Position numbers and translations under genes: made by a program
Notes under the pieces: generated by a model
The model's database searches: none
What the model saw: the letters and a program-made list of their open reading frames with translations, nothing else
What the model was told of the DNA's origin: nothing
NCBI GenBank assembly: GCA_937902805.1
Contig: CALEMB010000151.1
Span: 1 to 26,988, forward strand
Direction of reading: 5' to 3'
Origin: an uncultured Bacteroidales bacterium
GTDB taxonomy: Bacteria; Bacteroidota; Bacteroidia; Bacteroidales; F082
Length of the DNA: 26,988 bases
Part shown: positions 6,953-15,032 of the stretch, one piece after another
Position numbering within the stretch: position 1 is the stretch's first letter
How the letters are laid out: every line of letters starts with the position of its first letter

Positions 6953-8191
6953 ATGGACGTACAAGCAATAAAAAGGACCTTCGGCATCATCGGCACCGAC
7001 CCTGAGTTGGACCGCGCCATCGGCATTGCGGCACAGGTGGCCGCCACCGACCTCACCGTGCTCATCACGGGCGAGAGCGGCACGGGTAAGGACGTGTTTC
7101 CGAAGATTATACACCAAAACAGTTCCCGCAAACACGGCCAGTATTTCGCAGTGAACTGCGGCGCCATCCCAGAGGGCACCATCGACTCGGAGCTGTTCGG
7201 CCACGAGAAAGGCGCCTTCACGGGAGCCGTGGGCGAGCGTAAAGGATACTTCGAGATTGCCGACAAGGGCACCCTCTTCCTGGACGAGGTGGGCGAGCTG
7301 CCGCTTTCCACGCAAGCGCGTTTGCTGCGTGTGCTCGAAAACGGCGAGTTCATCCGCGTGGGTGGATCCAAAGTGATGAAAACCGACGTGAGAATCGTCG
7401 CCGCCACCAATGTCGACCTGCCCTTGGCCATCGAGAAAGGCCGTTTCCGCGAGGATCTGTATTATAGATTGAACACCATCCCAATCCACATCCCTGCCTT
7501 GCGCGAGAGAAAAGGCGACATCCCACTGTTGTTCCGCAAGTTTGCCGCCGACTTCGCTGAGCGCAACCACATCCCGCCCATCACCTTGACGCCCGATGCG
7601 ATGAGGATGATGGAAAACTACCGCTGGGACGGCAACGTGCGCCAGCTGAAGAACGTCACCGAGCAAATCTCCATCATGGAGACCGATCGAACCATCACGG
7701 CGGAGACCCTGGTGAAATACCTGCCCAACCGTGTGCAGAGCAGCCTTCCCATGCTGTTGCCCCGTGAGGACACGCCCGATGGCATGTCGGAGCGCGACCT
7801 GCTCTACCGTGTGCTCTTCGACATGAAGAAAGACATCGCCGAGCTGCGTGCCCAAGTCAACAACATGACAGGCAGCCAGCCCATGGAACAAACCTACGTC
7901 GCCCCCACTCCCGTCACGCAAATCGGTGACACCGTGGTGACGCGCGTCAGCCAAAACGAGCCTAAGGTCAGCGAGCAGGAATTCACGGAGTTCGTCCCCG
8001 CCGAAGACGCCCACTATGGCGTTGTTTCGTCAGGTACGACCGACAACCTCTCCTTGGAGCATCACGAGAAAGAGATGATTATCAAGGCATTGGAAGCCCA
8101 CAGAGGCAAACGCAAGGATGCCGCCAAAGCCTTAGGCATCAGCGAGCGCACTTTGTACAGGAAAATCAACGAATACGGCATCGACCTATGA
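6953..8191 (+). CDS. Sigma-54 interaction AAA+ transcriptional activator, no sensor domain
   Basis: A 412-residue bacterial enhancer-binding protein. The central AAA+ domain begins almost at residue 10, with Walker A GESGTGKD at 40-47 (the usual last residue is E), the sigma-54 contact loop GAFTGA at 87-92, Walker B TLFLDEVGE at about 107-115 and the arginine region YYRLNTIPIHIPALRER. The last 45 residues form a Fis-type helix-turn-helix (KRKDAAKALGISERTLYRK). There is no N-terminal receiver or GAF domain, as in PspF. A linker of about 110 residues (roughly 265-375) separates ATPase and DNA-binding parts. Its stop overlaps the lptE start by 4 bp, so it is translationally coupled to envelope genes. 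Its target promoters are not evident. Confidence 0.93.
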   Translation: MDVQAIKRTFGIIGTDPELDRAIGIAAQVAATDLTVLITGESGTGKDVFPKIIHQNSSRKHGQYFAVNCGAIPEGTIDSELFGHEKGAFTGAVGERKGYFEIADKGTLFLDEVGELPLSTQARLLRVLENGEFIRVGGSKVMKTDVRIVAATNVDLPLAIEKGRFREDLYYRLNTIPIHIPALRERKGDIPLLFRKFAADFAERNHIPPITLTPDAMRMMENYRWDGNVRQLKNVTEQISIMETDRTITAETLVKYLPNRVQSSLPMLLPREDTPDGMSERDLLYRVLFDMKKDIAELRAQVNNMTGSQPMEQTYVAPTPVTQIGDTVVTRVSQNEPKVSEQEFTEFVPAEDAHYGVVSSGTTDNLSLEHHEKEMIIKALEAHRGKRKDAAKALGISERTLYRKINEYGIDL

Positions 8192-8694
8192 AGATAAAGG
8201 TGAGGATAGCGGTTTTGGTGATGGCTTTGGCATGGATTTGCCAAAGTTGTGGCATCTATTCCTTCTCGGGCGCGTCGATACCCGCTGAGGCTAAGACCGT
8301 CTCAGTGGAATATTTCCCCAACCACGCCCAACTCGTCGACCCGATGCTGAGCGACAACCTCACCACCGCCCTGCGCGACGCGATGAACAGCCAGACCACG
8401 CTGGACTTGGTGGAATCAGGCGGCGACTTGGCTTTTGAAGGCGAAATCATCGACTACAAGACCTCCCCTGTTGCCATTACGGGGCAGACCGCTGCCTTGA
8501 ACCGACTCACCATCACGGTGAAGGTGCGCTTCACCAACAACATCGACGACTCAAAGGACTTTGAGCAAACCTTCTCACGTTACGAGGACTACCCCAGCGA
8601 CCAAGAACTGAACTCGGTACAATCATCGCTCACCTCAACCATTGTTGAACAGCTGGTGGAAGATATATTTAATAAGGCGTTGGTAAACTGGTAA
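8188..8694 (+). CDS. lptE: LptE-like LPS-assembly lipoprotein
   Basis: A 168-residue lipoprotein with a signal peptide ending WICQSC, so Cys21 is the likely lipidated residue. The mature start CGIYSFSGASIP and the following EYFPNHAQLVDPMLSDNLTTAL are characteristic of the Bacteroidetes LptE family, which plugs the LptD barrel that inserts lipopolysaccharide in the outer membrane. The length is normal. The start ATG overlaps the stop of the sigma-54 activator (ATGA). The usual downstream neighbours in this phylum, a TPR protein and secG, follow. LptE assignment rests on family pattern and synteny. Confidence 0.85.
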   Translation: MKIKVRIAVLVMALAWICQSCGIYSFSGASIPAEAKTVSVEYFPNHAQLVDPMLSDNLTTALRDAMNSQTTLDLVESGGDLAFEGEIIDYKTSPVAITGQTAALNRLTITVKVRFTNNIDDSKDFEQTFSRYEDYPSDQELNSVQSSLTSTIVEQLVEDIFNKALVNW

Positions 8695-8700
8695 AATTGA

Positions 8701-8759
8701 CTACGAGACTGCGGGACACGAGACGTGGGACAACTGAACAACTGAACAACTGGTAACTG
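8701..8759. repeat. Chimeric heptad/octad array before the TPR gene
   Basis: The first half (8701-8731) has GAGAC/GGGAC units of 7-8 bp like those at 416 and 4231. It passes directly into two exact AACTGAAC octads (8732-8739, 8740-8747) and two degenerate AACTG units ending 6 bases before the ATG at 8765. Two unit families are therefore joined without a spacer. Confidence 0.75.
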
Positions 8760-8764
8760 AAAAG

Positions 8765-9583
8765 ATGGACAATAAGCAAATCCTAGGATACATGGCGAGA
8801 CCGGAAGGGCTGAAAGGCAAGGCGGTACAAGAGACGGAGCAGCTGGTGGCGGACCATCCCTATTTCGCCATAGGCCAGGCCTTGTTGACCATTGCCTATC
8901 AGAACACCAACGACAACCGCTACGACAGTCAGCTGAGACACACAGCGGCCCTCATGCCCAACCGCGACAAGCTGCGTCTGTTCGCCTTGATTGCCAAGCA
9001 CCGTTGGGAGAGCGAGCCTGAAATCCCGGCCTTGCCTGACGAGATTGTGCCCACCGACAATGTTTCCTCCAACATGGAGGCCGTCGAAACCAAAGAAGAA
9101 TTGAACAGCGGCATCATCCATGAAAAGGTGTTCATCATCCCCGAAATCGACCTCAGTGGCAGCCAAGAGGAACTTTCTGCCGAGATGGCTTTGCTTGATG
9201 AAAAGCGCAAGTCGCTCGACGAACTGAAAGCCATCATCGCCGCACGCCTGAAACAAATCGAGAAAGAAAAGCAGAAGAAGACCGAGCAGCCTGAGCCGAA
9301 GAAGTTGTCTCGCAAAGAGCTGATAGACAAGTTCATCCTTGAAAATCCGAGCATTTCTCGACCCAAGGCTGAGTTCTACAATCCCATCTCGGTGGCGCAA
9401 AACAGCATCATCGACCAAGAAAATATTGTCAGTGAAACTTTGGCCAAAATATATGAAAAACAAGGGTATTTTGACAAGGCAATATCAATTTATCAAAAAT
9501 TAGGCTTGAAATATCCAGAAAAAAGTCGTTATTTTGCAGCCCAAATTGAAAGGATACAAGAAAGTCAAACATTAAATCAATAA
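8765..9583 (+). CDS. TPR-containing protein of the lptE-secG locus
   Basis: A 272-residue protein of unknown function that sits between lptE and secG, a conserved arrangement in Bacteroidales as far as I know. Residues 1-80 are helical (QALLTIAYQNTNDNRYDSQL). Residues about 130-185 form a charged coiled coil (EKRKSLDELKAIIAARLKQI). The C-terminus has a tetratricopeptide unit (ETLAKIYEKQGYFDKAISIY). No signal peptide is visible, so it is probably cytoplasmic. From about 9416 to the stop the DNA turns markedly AT-rich compared with the rest of the gene. It ends 2 bp before secG and is probably co-transcribed. Confidence 0.85.
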   Translation: MDNKQILGYMARPEGLKGKAVQETEQLVADHPYFAIGQALLTIAYQNTNDNRYDSQLRHTAALMPNRDKLRLFALIAKHRWESEPEIPALPDEIVPTDNVSSNMEAVETKEELNSGIIHEKVFIIPEIDLSGSQEELSAEMALLDEKRKSLDELKAIIAARLKQIEKEKQKKTEQPEPKKLSRKELIDKFILENPSISRPKAEFYNPISVAQNSIIDQENIVSETLAKIYEKQGYFDKAISIYQKLGLKYPEKSRYFAAQIERIQESQTLNQ

Positions 9584-9585
9584 AC

Positions 9586-9927
9586 ATGTACACATTAATA
9601 GTAATTTTAATCCTGATTGTCAGCGTGTTATTGGCATTGATCGTTCTGGTTCAGAACTCAAAAGGTGGCGGTTTGGTCTCCAATTTCGGAAGCGCAAACC
9701 AGATGATGGGCGTTCGTCAGACGACCGATTTCCTTGAAAAAGGCACTTGGACACTGGGTGCCGTGCTGGTGGCACTCTGCCTGATTTCGAGCGTTACCCT
9801 GCCGAAAAACTCAAAGGAAGGCACCCCGAAGAGCGAAGTCAGTTCGCAAATCGAGACTGTTCTGCCCAGCGCTCCTGCCATGGAGACTCCCGCCGCAACG
9901 ACGGAGGCTCCCGCTGAACAAGAATAA
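9586..9927 (+). CDS. secG: Preprotein translocase subunit SecG
   Basis: A 113-residue protein with two membrane helices (about residues 2-22 and 54-73) and the SecG signature between them: VLVQNSKGGGLVSNFGSANQ, then MMGVRQTTDFLEKGTW. The C-terminal tail is rich in Pro, Ala and Glu and is longer than in E. coli, as is usual in Bacteroidetes. It is part of the SecYEG channel in the inner membrane. It is the last gene of its transcription unit, with a strong terminator 20 bp downstream. Confidence 0.97.
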   Translation: MYTLIVILILIVSVLLALIVLVQNSKGGGLVSNFGSANQMMGVRQTTDFLEKGTWTLGAVLVALCLISSVTLPKNSKEGTPKSEVSSQIETVLPSAPAMETPAATTEAPAEQE

Positions 9928-9946
9928 GACGCTCTAGAAGCAACCA

Positions 9947-9980
9947 AAAAAAGCCAAGGTGGAAACGCCTTGGCTTTTTT
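9947..9980 (+). terminator. Rho-independent terminator after secG
   Basis: Perfect 13-bp arms (AAAAAAGCCAAGG and CCTTGGCTTTTTT) around an 8-base loop. The T-run on one side and A-run on the other would allow function in both directions. Confidence 0.93.
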
Positions 9981-10023
9981 GGGTTGAAATGACATATATT
10001 ACACATTATTAAAAAATAAGTTG

Positions 10024-10031
10024 TATTTTTG
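10024..10031 (+). promoter_or_regulatory. -7 promoter element of the lipid block
   Basis: TATTTTTG followed by CACC, 23 bp before the MMPL ATG, in an AT-rich gap just after the secG terminator. It is the only evident promoter for the block running to 18060. Confidence 0.6.
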
Positions 10032-10054
10032 CACCTTATTTACAACCAACTAAA

Positions 10055-12535
10055 ATGCACAAAATCTTTCTGCCCCTATACCATTACTTCAGCCGCCATA
10101 AGGCGTTGATGTACATAATTCTAGCAGCCACTGCAATTATTTTCGTCTTCTTCGGACTCAAGCTCAAATACGAGGAAGACGTCTCCAAACTCCTTCCCAC
10201 ATCAAGCGTCGAGAGCCAATTGGCTTTCGGTTCCATCGAATTGAAGGACAAAATTTACCTTCAGGTGGCCCCTGCCGGTGAGCCGGTATCACCGGAGATA
10301 TTGTGTGAACGCACCGATGAATTCATCGAACTGCTGCTTGAGAAAGACGAGTCGAGCCATTTCATCGCCAATATTTTGTACAAGCTAGAGCCTGAATTGG
10401 CCATCAACGGCTTGGATTTCGTGTTGGAGCATCTGCCTTCTTTTGTCGACACCTCGGCGTATGATGCCTTTGAGAAAGCCTTGCAGCCTGAGGCTGTTGA
10501 AGCCCAGATGTGGGTCAACTATGGGCTGATTATGGAGGACGAGACGGGCGACATCACCCAAGCCATTGCCTACGACCCGCTCAACCTGCGCCATGCCGTC
10601 ATCGGCGATGCCATGGAAGGTGCCCTCGGCAACTTCAATATCATCGACGGGCACTTCTTCTGCCCGGACAGCACCGTGGCCATCGCCTATCTCGCCCCTG
10701 CCTTCCGCTCACTTGACTCCAAGGCAGCCACCAGTTTCTGCCGTATGATGAAACGCACCCAAAAAGAATTCGAGGCTTTGCATCCCGACGTAAGGGTGCA
10801 TGCTCACGGTGCTCCCATCGGCAGCGTGTCGAACTCAAGACGCATCAAATCCGACCTCGCGGTGACAGTGGGCATCTCCATTTTCCTGATTTTGATACTT
10901 ATCGGATTGTGTTTCAGAAGTTTCCCTTTTATTTGGAAACTGCTTTTACCCATATTCTACGGTGCCGCCTTCTCGCTCGCCTGCATCTATTGGATCAAGG
11001 GCGGCATGTCGCTGATGGCCTTGGGATTAGGTGCCGTCGTTTTGGGCGTTGGCATCAGCTACTGCCTGCATGTGCTCATCCACCATTTCTTCGTCGGCGA
11101 CCCAGAGAAGCTGCTTTTGGACGAGTCAACGCCCGTGTTTTTGGGCTGCATCACCACGGTGGGTGCCTTCTGCAGCCTTCTGTTTACCGAAAGCGACCTG
11201 CTCCGCGACTTTGGCATGTTTGCCTCGTTCTCCTTGTTGGGCAGCACATTTTTCGCCCTCATCTTCCTGCCACATTTCCTGCCCAAGCACCGTGCCAGTG
11301 CCGACAGCAAGACTTTCCAACGCATCTCGCGCATCAACAACCTGCCGTTTGACAAAAAGCCTTGGTTCCTCGCGCTGATAGTGATTATCGTGACTATAGG
11401 CATCATCTTTTCCCCCAAGGTCAAGTTTGACAGCGACTTGCGCAACCTCGACTACGACTCGCCCGCAGAATATAACGCAGAAAAACTCTTCAACGAGAAG
11501 AACAACGACGGCTTCTTCCATCTCTATTTCGCCACCGTCAGCACCGACCTTGACGAAGCTTTGGAAGCCGACAAACTGCTGATGGTCAAGTTGGATTCGC
11601 TGAAAAAACAAGGTATAGTCCATTCCTATACCGACATGATCCCCAAGCTGTTCGTCACCATGGAAGATCAAGAGCAACGCATTGCCGCGTGGAACGAATA
11701 TTGGACCGAGGAGCGGAAAAACGAGGCCATCCGCATGGTGGACAAAGGTGCCTTTGACTTTGGTCTCGACCCGATGATGTTTTACGAATTCAAGGATCTA
11801 CTGAATGCCGACTACGAGGCTGCCTCGTTATTGGAAAGCGGCTTGGTGCCCGAAAACCTGCTCAGCAACTTCATCGAATGCAACGCCGACAACCAATACA
11901 TGGTGTTCACCGACGTCTCCATGGACTTCGACGATAAGGATGTCGTTACCGACGCCTTGGTGCTCAACCCCAAGACCTTCGTGCTGGAACCGTTCTATTA
12001 CTGCAAGAGCATGGTGGAGGTCGTCAACGACGATTTCAACATCGCCGTGTGGATTTCCTCGCTGTTTGTGCTGATTATCCTGCTGGTGTCGTTCCGCAAC
12101 ATCCTCACTGCCCTGCTGTCTTTCATTCCCATGGTGCTCAGCTGGTTCATGGTGCAGGGTTACATGGCCATCATCGGCTTGGAATTCAACCTCATCAGCA
12201 TTGTCATCTCCACCTTCATCTTCGGTGTGGGTGTCGACTATAGTATCTTCATCATGGAGGGTCTGCTCTCGCAAGCGCGAACGGGCAATAGCGATATCCT
12301 CACCTGGCACAAGGTGGCCATTTTCTTCTCGGCAGCGATCCTCGTCATCGTGGTGTCATCGCTGCTCTTTGCCGTACATCCCTCCATCCGTTCCATCGGT
12401 CTCAGCACCCTCATCGGTATGGCTTCAACCATTATGATTTCCTATTCCTTGCAGCCCTTTATCTTCTGGCAACTGATGAAGCTTCCGTGGTACAAACGGA
12501 GTGTTTTGAAAAAGAAATCCAATGAAAATGCTTGA
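10055..12535 (+). CDS. MMPL/RND-family exporter (COG4258-like)
   Basis: An 826-residue membrane protein with the two-fold RND plan. TM1 is at about 18-36, a periplasmic domain follows to about 260, TM2-6 cover 268-412, TM7 lies at 437-453, a second periplasmic domain runs to about 655 and TM8-12 cover 662-812. Half one contains GLGAVVLGVGISYCLHVLIH and half two FIFGVGVDYSIFIMEG, the matching transmembrane motifs of MMPL transporters, with Asp in the second copy as a likely proton-relay residue. Such proteins export lipids or lipid-linked products. It overlaps fakA by 14 bp and heads a cluster with plsX, ACP and a LolA-like gene, so a lipid substrate is likely. Confidence 0.9.
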   Translation: MHKIFLPLYHYFSRHKALMYIILAATAIIFVFFGLKLKYEEDVSKLLPTSSVESQLAFGSIELKDKIYLQVAPAGEPVSPEILCERTDEFIELLLEKDESSHFIANILYKLEPELAINGLDFVLEHLPSFVDTSAYDAFEKALQPEAVEAQMWVNYGLIMEDETGDITQAIAYDPLNLRHAVIGDAMEGALGNFNIIDGHFFCPDSTVAIAYLAPAFRSLDSKAATSFCRMMKRTQKEFEALHPDVRVHAHGAPIGSVSNSRRIKSDLAVTVGISIFLILILIGLCFRSFPFIWKLLLPIFYGAAFSLACIYWIKGGMSLMALGLGAVVLGVGISYCLHVLIHHFFVGDPEKLLLDESTPVFLGCITTVGAFCSLLFTESDLLRDFGMFASFSLLGSTFFALIFLPHFLPKHRASADSKTFQRISRINNLPFDKKPWFLALIVIIVTIGIIFSPKVKFDSDLRNLDYDSPAEYNAEKLFNEKNNDGFFHLYFATVSTDLDEALEADKLLMVKLDSLKKQGIVHSYTDMIPKLFVTMEDQEQRIAAWNEYWTEERKNEAIRMVDKGAFDFGLDPMMFYEFKDLLNADYEAASLLESGLVPENLLSNFIECNADNQYMVFTDVSMDFDDKDVVTDALVLNPKTFVLEPFYYCKSMVEVVNDDFNIAVWISSLFVLIILLVSFRNILTALLSFIPMVLSWFMVQGYMAIIGLEFNLISIVISTFIFGVGVDYSIFIMEGLLSQARTGNSDILTWHKVAIFFSAAILVIVVSSLLFAVHPSIRSIGLSTLIGMASTIMISYSLQPFIFWQLMKLPWYKRSVLKKKSNENA

Positions 12536-14159
12536 ACTCGATAGCCTGACCTTTGCCGCGATGCTACGCCAAGGCGCAGTGTCGTTGGGCAAAGACAAGA
12601 AAGTCATCAACGACCTGAACGTCTTCCCTATCCCTGACGGCGACACGGGCGACAATATGTTGATGACCCTCAAAGCGGGCTGTAATGCAGTTAAAGACAA
12701 CCTCGGCACCTTGTCGGAATTGGCTTCGGCGGCTTCGTCAGGGATGCTGTTGGGCGCCAGAGGCAATTCTGGTGTGATCCTTTCCAGGATTTTTGCGGGT
12801 TTGGCCAAAGGTCTGCAAGACGTAATCGTCGCCGATACAAATACCTTTGCAAAGGCTATGGGTTCGGCGGTTGCGGAGGCCTATAAGGCTGTTCCCGTGC
12901 CCGTAGAAGGCACCATCATCACCGTGTTGCGCGAAGGTGCGGCAGGAGCCGATGCCAGCCAAGACCTCAACCTTTATTTCGAGACTTTGTTGGAGGTCAT
13001 GCAGGTCTCCCTTGACCATACCCCTGAGCTGCTGCAAGTGCTGAAAGACGCTGGTGTGGTCGACAGCGGCGGTGCAGGACTCCTGAGCATCTTCCGAGGC
13101 ATGAACGATGCCTTGAACGGCAAGATTTCCGAGGAGGAGATTGAACCTACGACAGCTGCACCTGTCCCGACAATCGAGTTGAACAAATTCGACGAAAACA
13201 GCAAGCTAGAATTCGGTTATTGCACTGAGTTCCTGCTTCGCTTGATGCGCTCCAAGATAGATTTGGACAGCTTCGACGAAAAGGAAATCATCGACTATCT
13301 CAATAAGGTAGGGGAATCGGTGGTGGCGTTCCGCGAGGGAACGATTGTGAAAGTGCACGTGCACACCTTCACCCCTGGCGAGATTCTCAACGAAATGCAG
13401 AAATACGGCGAGTTCTTGACCATCAAGATTGAGAATATGGCGCTGCAACACCATCAATCGACCAACCAAAACAACGCCTCGTTCAAGCTGCCGCCCAAGC
13501 CTTACGGCGTGGTGACGGTCGCCTCGGGCGAAGGCCTCATCAACGCCTTCCGCGAGTTTGGTGCCGACGAGGTGATTGAAGGCGGTCAGACGATGAACCC
13601 TTCCACTCAGGACTTTTTGGATGCCTTCGCCAAAATCAACGCGCAGCACATCCTCGTTTTCCCGAACAACAAGAACATCAAGATGGCTGCCGACCAAGCG
13701 GCCGAGATGTATGACAAAGCCAACATCCATGTAATGCCCTCAACCACCATCGGCGAAGGCTATTATGGCATCGGCTATATCGACCGCGACAATCCCAACA
13801 CCGAGGAAGTCATCGCCAACGTCACCGAGCTCATGCAGTCTGTGGTGACAGGCATGGTCTCAACAGCCATCCGCGATGCCGAAGGCGACCAAGTGACTGT
13901 CCACACGGGCGACTATGTAGGCTACAGCGGCAAACAACTCCTATCCGACAGTCCTAACCGCGAGGAAGCCGCCAAAACCTTGATTGAACGTCTTGGAGCC
14001 TCCTCACGCGACGTGATGCTGGTCTTTTTCGGCAAGGACGTACCTCAAGACGAAGCGGAAAGCCTTGTCGCCGATCTGCAATCCCAATACAAGAACCTTG
14101 AAATTATGTTGAATTACGGCGCACAGCCGGTTTATGATTATATTATTGTACTATGCTGA
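12522..14159 (+). CDS. fakA: Fatty acid kinase ATP-binding subunit (DAK2/YloV family)
   Basis: A 545-residue protein of normal FakA length. The N-terminal DAK2 kinase domain (about 1-200) carries NVFPIPDGDTGDNM, with Asp39, Asp41 and Asp44 as the expected Mg-ATP ligands, and SSGMLLGARGNSGVILSRI. The middle domain contains FGYCTEF (Cys near 233) and KVHVHT (His near 279-281), consistent with the zinc site described for this family. The C-terminal domain (about 325-545) is the DegV-like partner-binding region. FakA phosphorylates a fatty acid held by FakB. The start at 12522 overlaps the exporter gene by 14 bp; a second in-frame ATG follows two codons later. The adjacent fakB overlaps by 7 bp, which strongly supports the assignment. 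Confidence 0.93.
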   Translation: MKMLELDSLTFAAMLRQGAVSLGKDKKVINDLNVFPIPDGDTGDNMLMTLKAGCNAVKDNLGTLSELASAASSGMLLGARGNSGVILSRIFAGLAKGLQDVIVADTNTFAKAMGSAVAEAYKAVPVPVEGTIITVLREGAAGADASQDLNLYFETLLEVMQVSLDHTPELLQVLKDAGVVDSGGAGLLSIFRGMNDALNGKISEEEIEPTTAAPVPTIELNKFDENSKLEFGYCTEFLLRLMRSKIDLDSFDEKEIIDYLNKVGESVVAFREGTIVKVHVHTFTPGEILNEMQKYGEFLTIKIENMALQHHQSTNQNNASFKLPPKPYGVVTVASGEGLINAFREFGADEVIEGGQTMNPSTQDFLDAFAKINAQHILVFPNNKNIKMAADQAAEMYDKANIHVMPSTTIGEGYYGIGYIDRDNPNTEEVIANVTELMQSVVTGMVSTAIRDAEGDQVTVHTGDYVGYSGKQLLSDSPNREEAAKTLIERLGASSRDVMLVFFGKDVPQDEAESLVADLQSQYKNLEIMLNYGAQPVYDYIIVLC

Positions 14160-15022
14160 CATTTTTTAGCGACACCGATTGCGACATCACTCCCAAAGAG
14201 TGCGCCGCCTATGGCATCAAAATGATTAGTATGCCTTATACCGTTGGGGATCAAGTGATTTACCCCTACATCGACTTCGAGGAGTTCGACTACCACAAGT
14301 TCTACGACATGCTTCGTGCTGGCACCATGCCGACCACCAGCGCCATGAGCGAAGAGGCTTATACCCAGTATTTTGAGCCTGAATTTGCGGCTGGCAACGA
14401 CATCATCTATGTGCATTTCTCGTCAGCCACATCGAACACCTTCACCATCATGAACCAAGCGGTGGACAAGCTGAAGCAGAAATATCCCGAGCGCAAGTTC
14501 TATGAAGTCGACACCTTGGGCATTACGGCATTGTCCTACAACATCGTGCTCGAAGCCGCCGACCTATACAAGGCTGGCAAGAGCGCCGAGGAAATCGTGG
14601 AATGGGCCAAGGTGGAAGTGCCGAAATTCCCGATGTACTTCTTCGCCGACGACCTGAAGTTCTTCCGTCGCAGCGGACGTGTGAGTGGACTGGCTGCCAC
14701 CATGGGTGGCTTTATCGGCATCCGCCCCATCATCTATTTGGACGACAACGGCAATATGGTCTCCATCGGCAAGGAAACGGGCCGTGCCAAAGCCATTGCG
14801 CGCTTGGTGCAATATGTCGTAGAGCTCGGCGAGGATGTGAAAGCCCACCGTGTGCTCATCGGCCACAGCGACTGCCTCGACATCGCCGCCGAAGCGGAGC
14901 GCCAACTGAAAGAGAAATTCGGACAAGACCTGAACGTCATCACTGTTCCTGTCAATCCGACCATCGGCAGCCACTGCGGTCCCAACGCCATCGGCATCTG
15001 CTTCCATGCGAAACACCGTTAA
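14153..15022 (+). CDS. fakB: DegV-family fatty acid-binding subunit
   Basis: A 289-residue DegV-fold protein, of typical FakB length. Visible family marks are the N-terminal FFSDTDCDITPKE, the TTSAMS segment near residue 60, HFSSATSNTF near 90, and FRRSGRVSGLAATMGGFIGI near 170-190, which lines the acyl pocket in the family. The C-terminus VNPTIGSHCGPNAIGICF is also standard. It holds the fatty acid that FakA phosphorylates and releases acyl-phosphate. The gene overlaps fakA by 7 bp, so the two are made together, unlike the scattered fakB copies of Firmicutes. Which chain it prefers cannot be told from sequence. Confidence 0.92.
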   Translation: MLTFFSDTDCDITPKECAAYGIKMISMPYTVGDQVIYPYIDFEEFDYHKFYDMLRAGTMPTTSAMSEEAYTQYFEPEFAAGNDIIYVHFSSATSNTFTIMNQAVDKLKQKYPERKFYEVDTLGITALSYNIVLEAADLYKAGKSAEEIVEWAKVEVPKFPMYFFADDLKFFRRSGRVSGLAATMGGFIGIRPIIYLDDNGNMVSIGKETGRAKAIARLVQYVVELGEDVKAHRVLIGHSDCLDIAAEAERQLKEKFGQDLNVITVPVNPTIGSHCGPNAIGICFHAKHR

Positions 15023-15032
15023 TTAACAACTC

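Noticed and set aside
6881..8014. A 377-codon minus-strand frame over the sigma-54 activator
   Set aside because: It is the shadow of the AAA+ coding sequence and has no recognisable domain.
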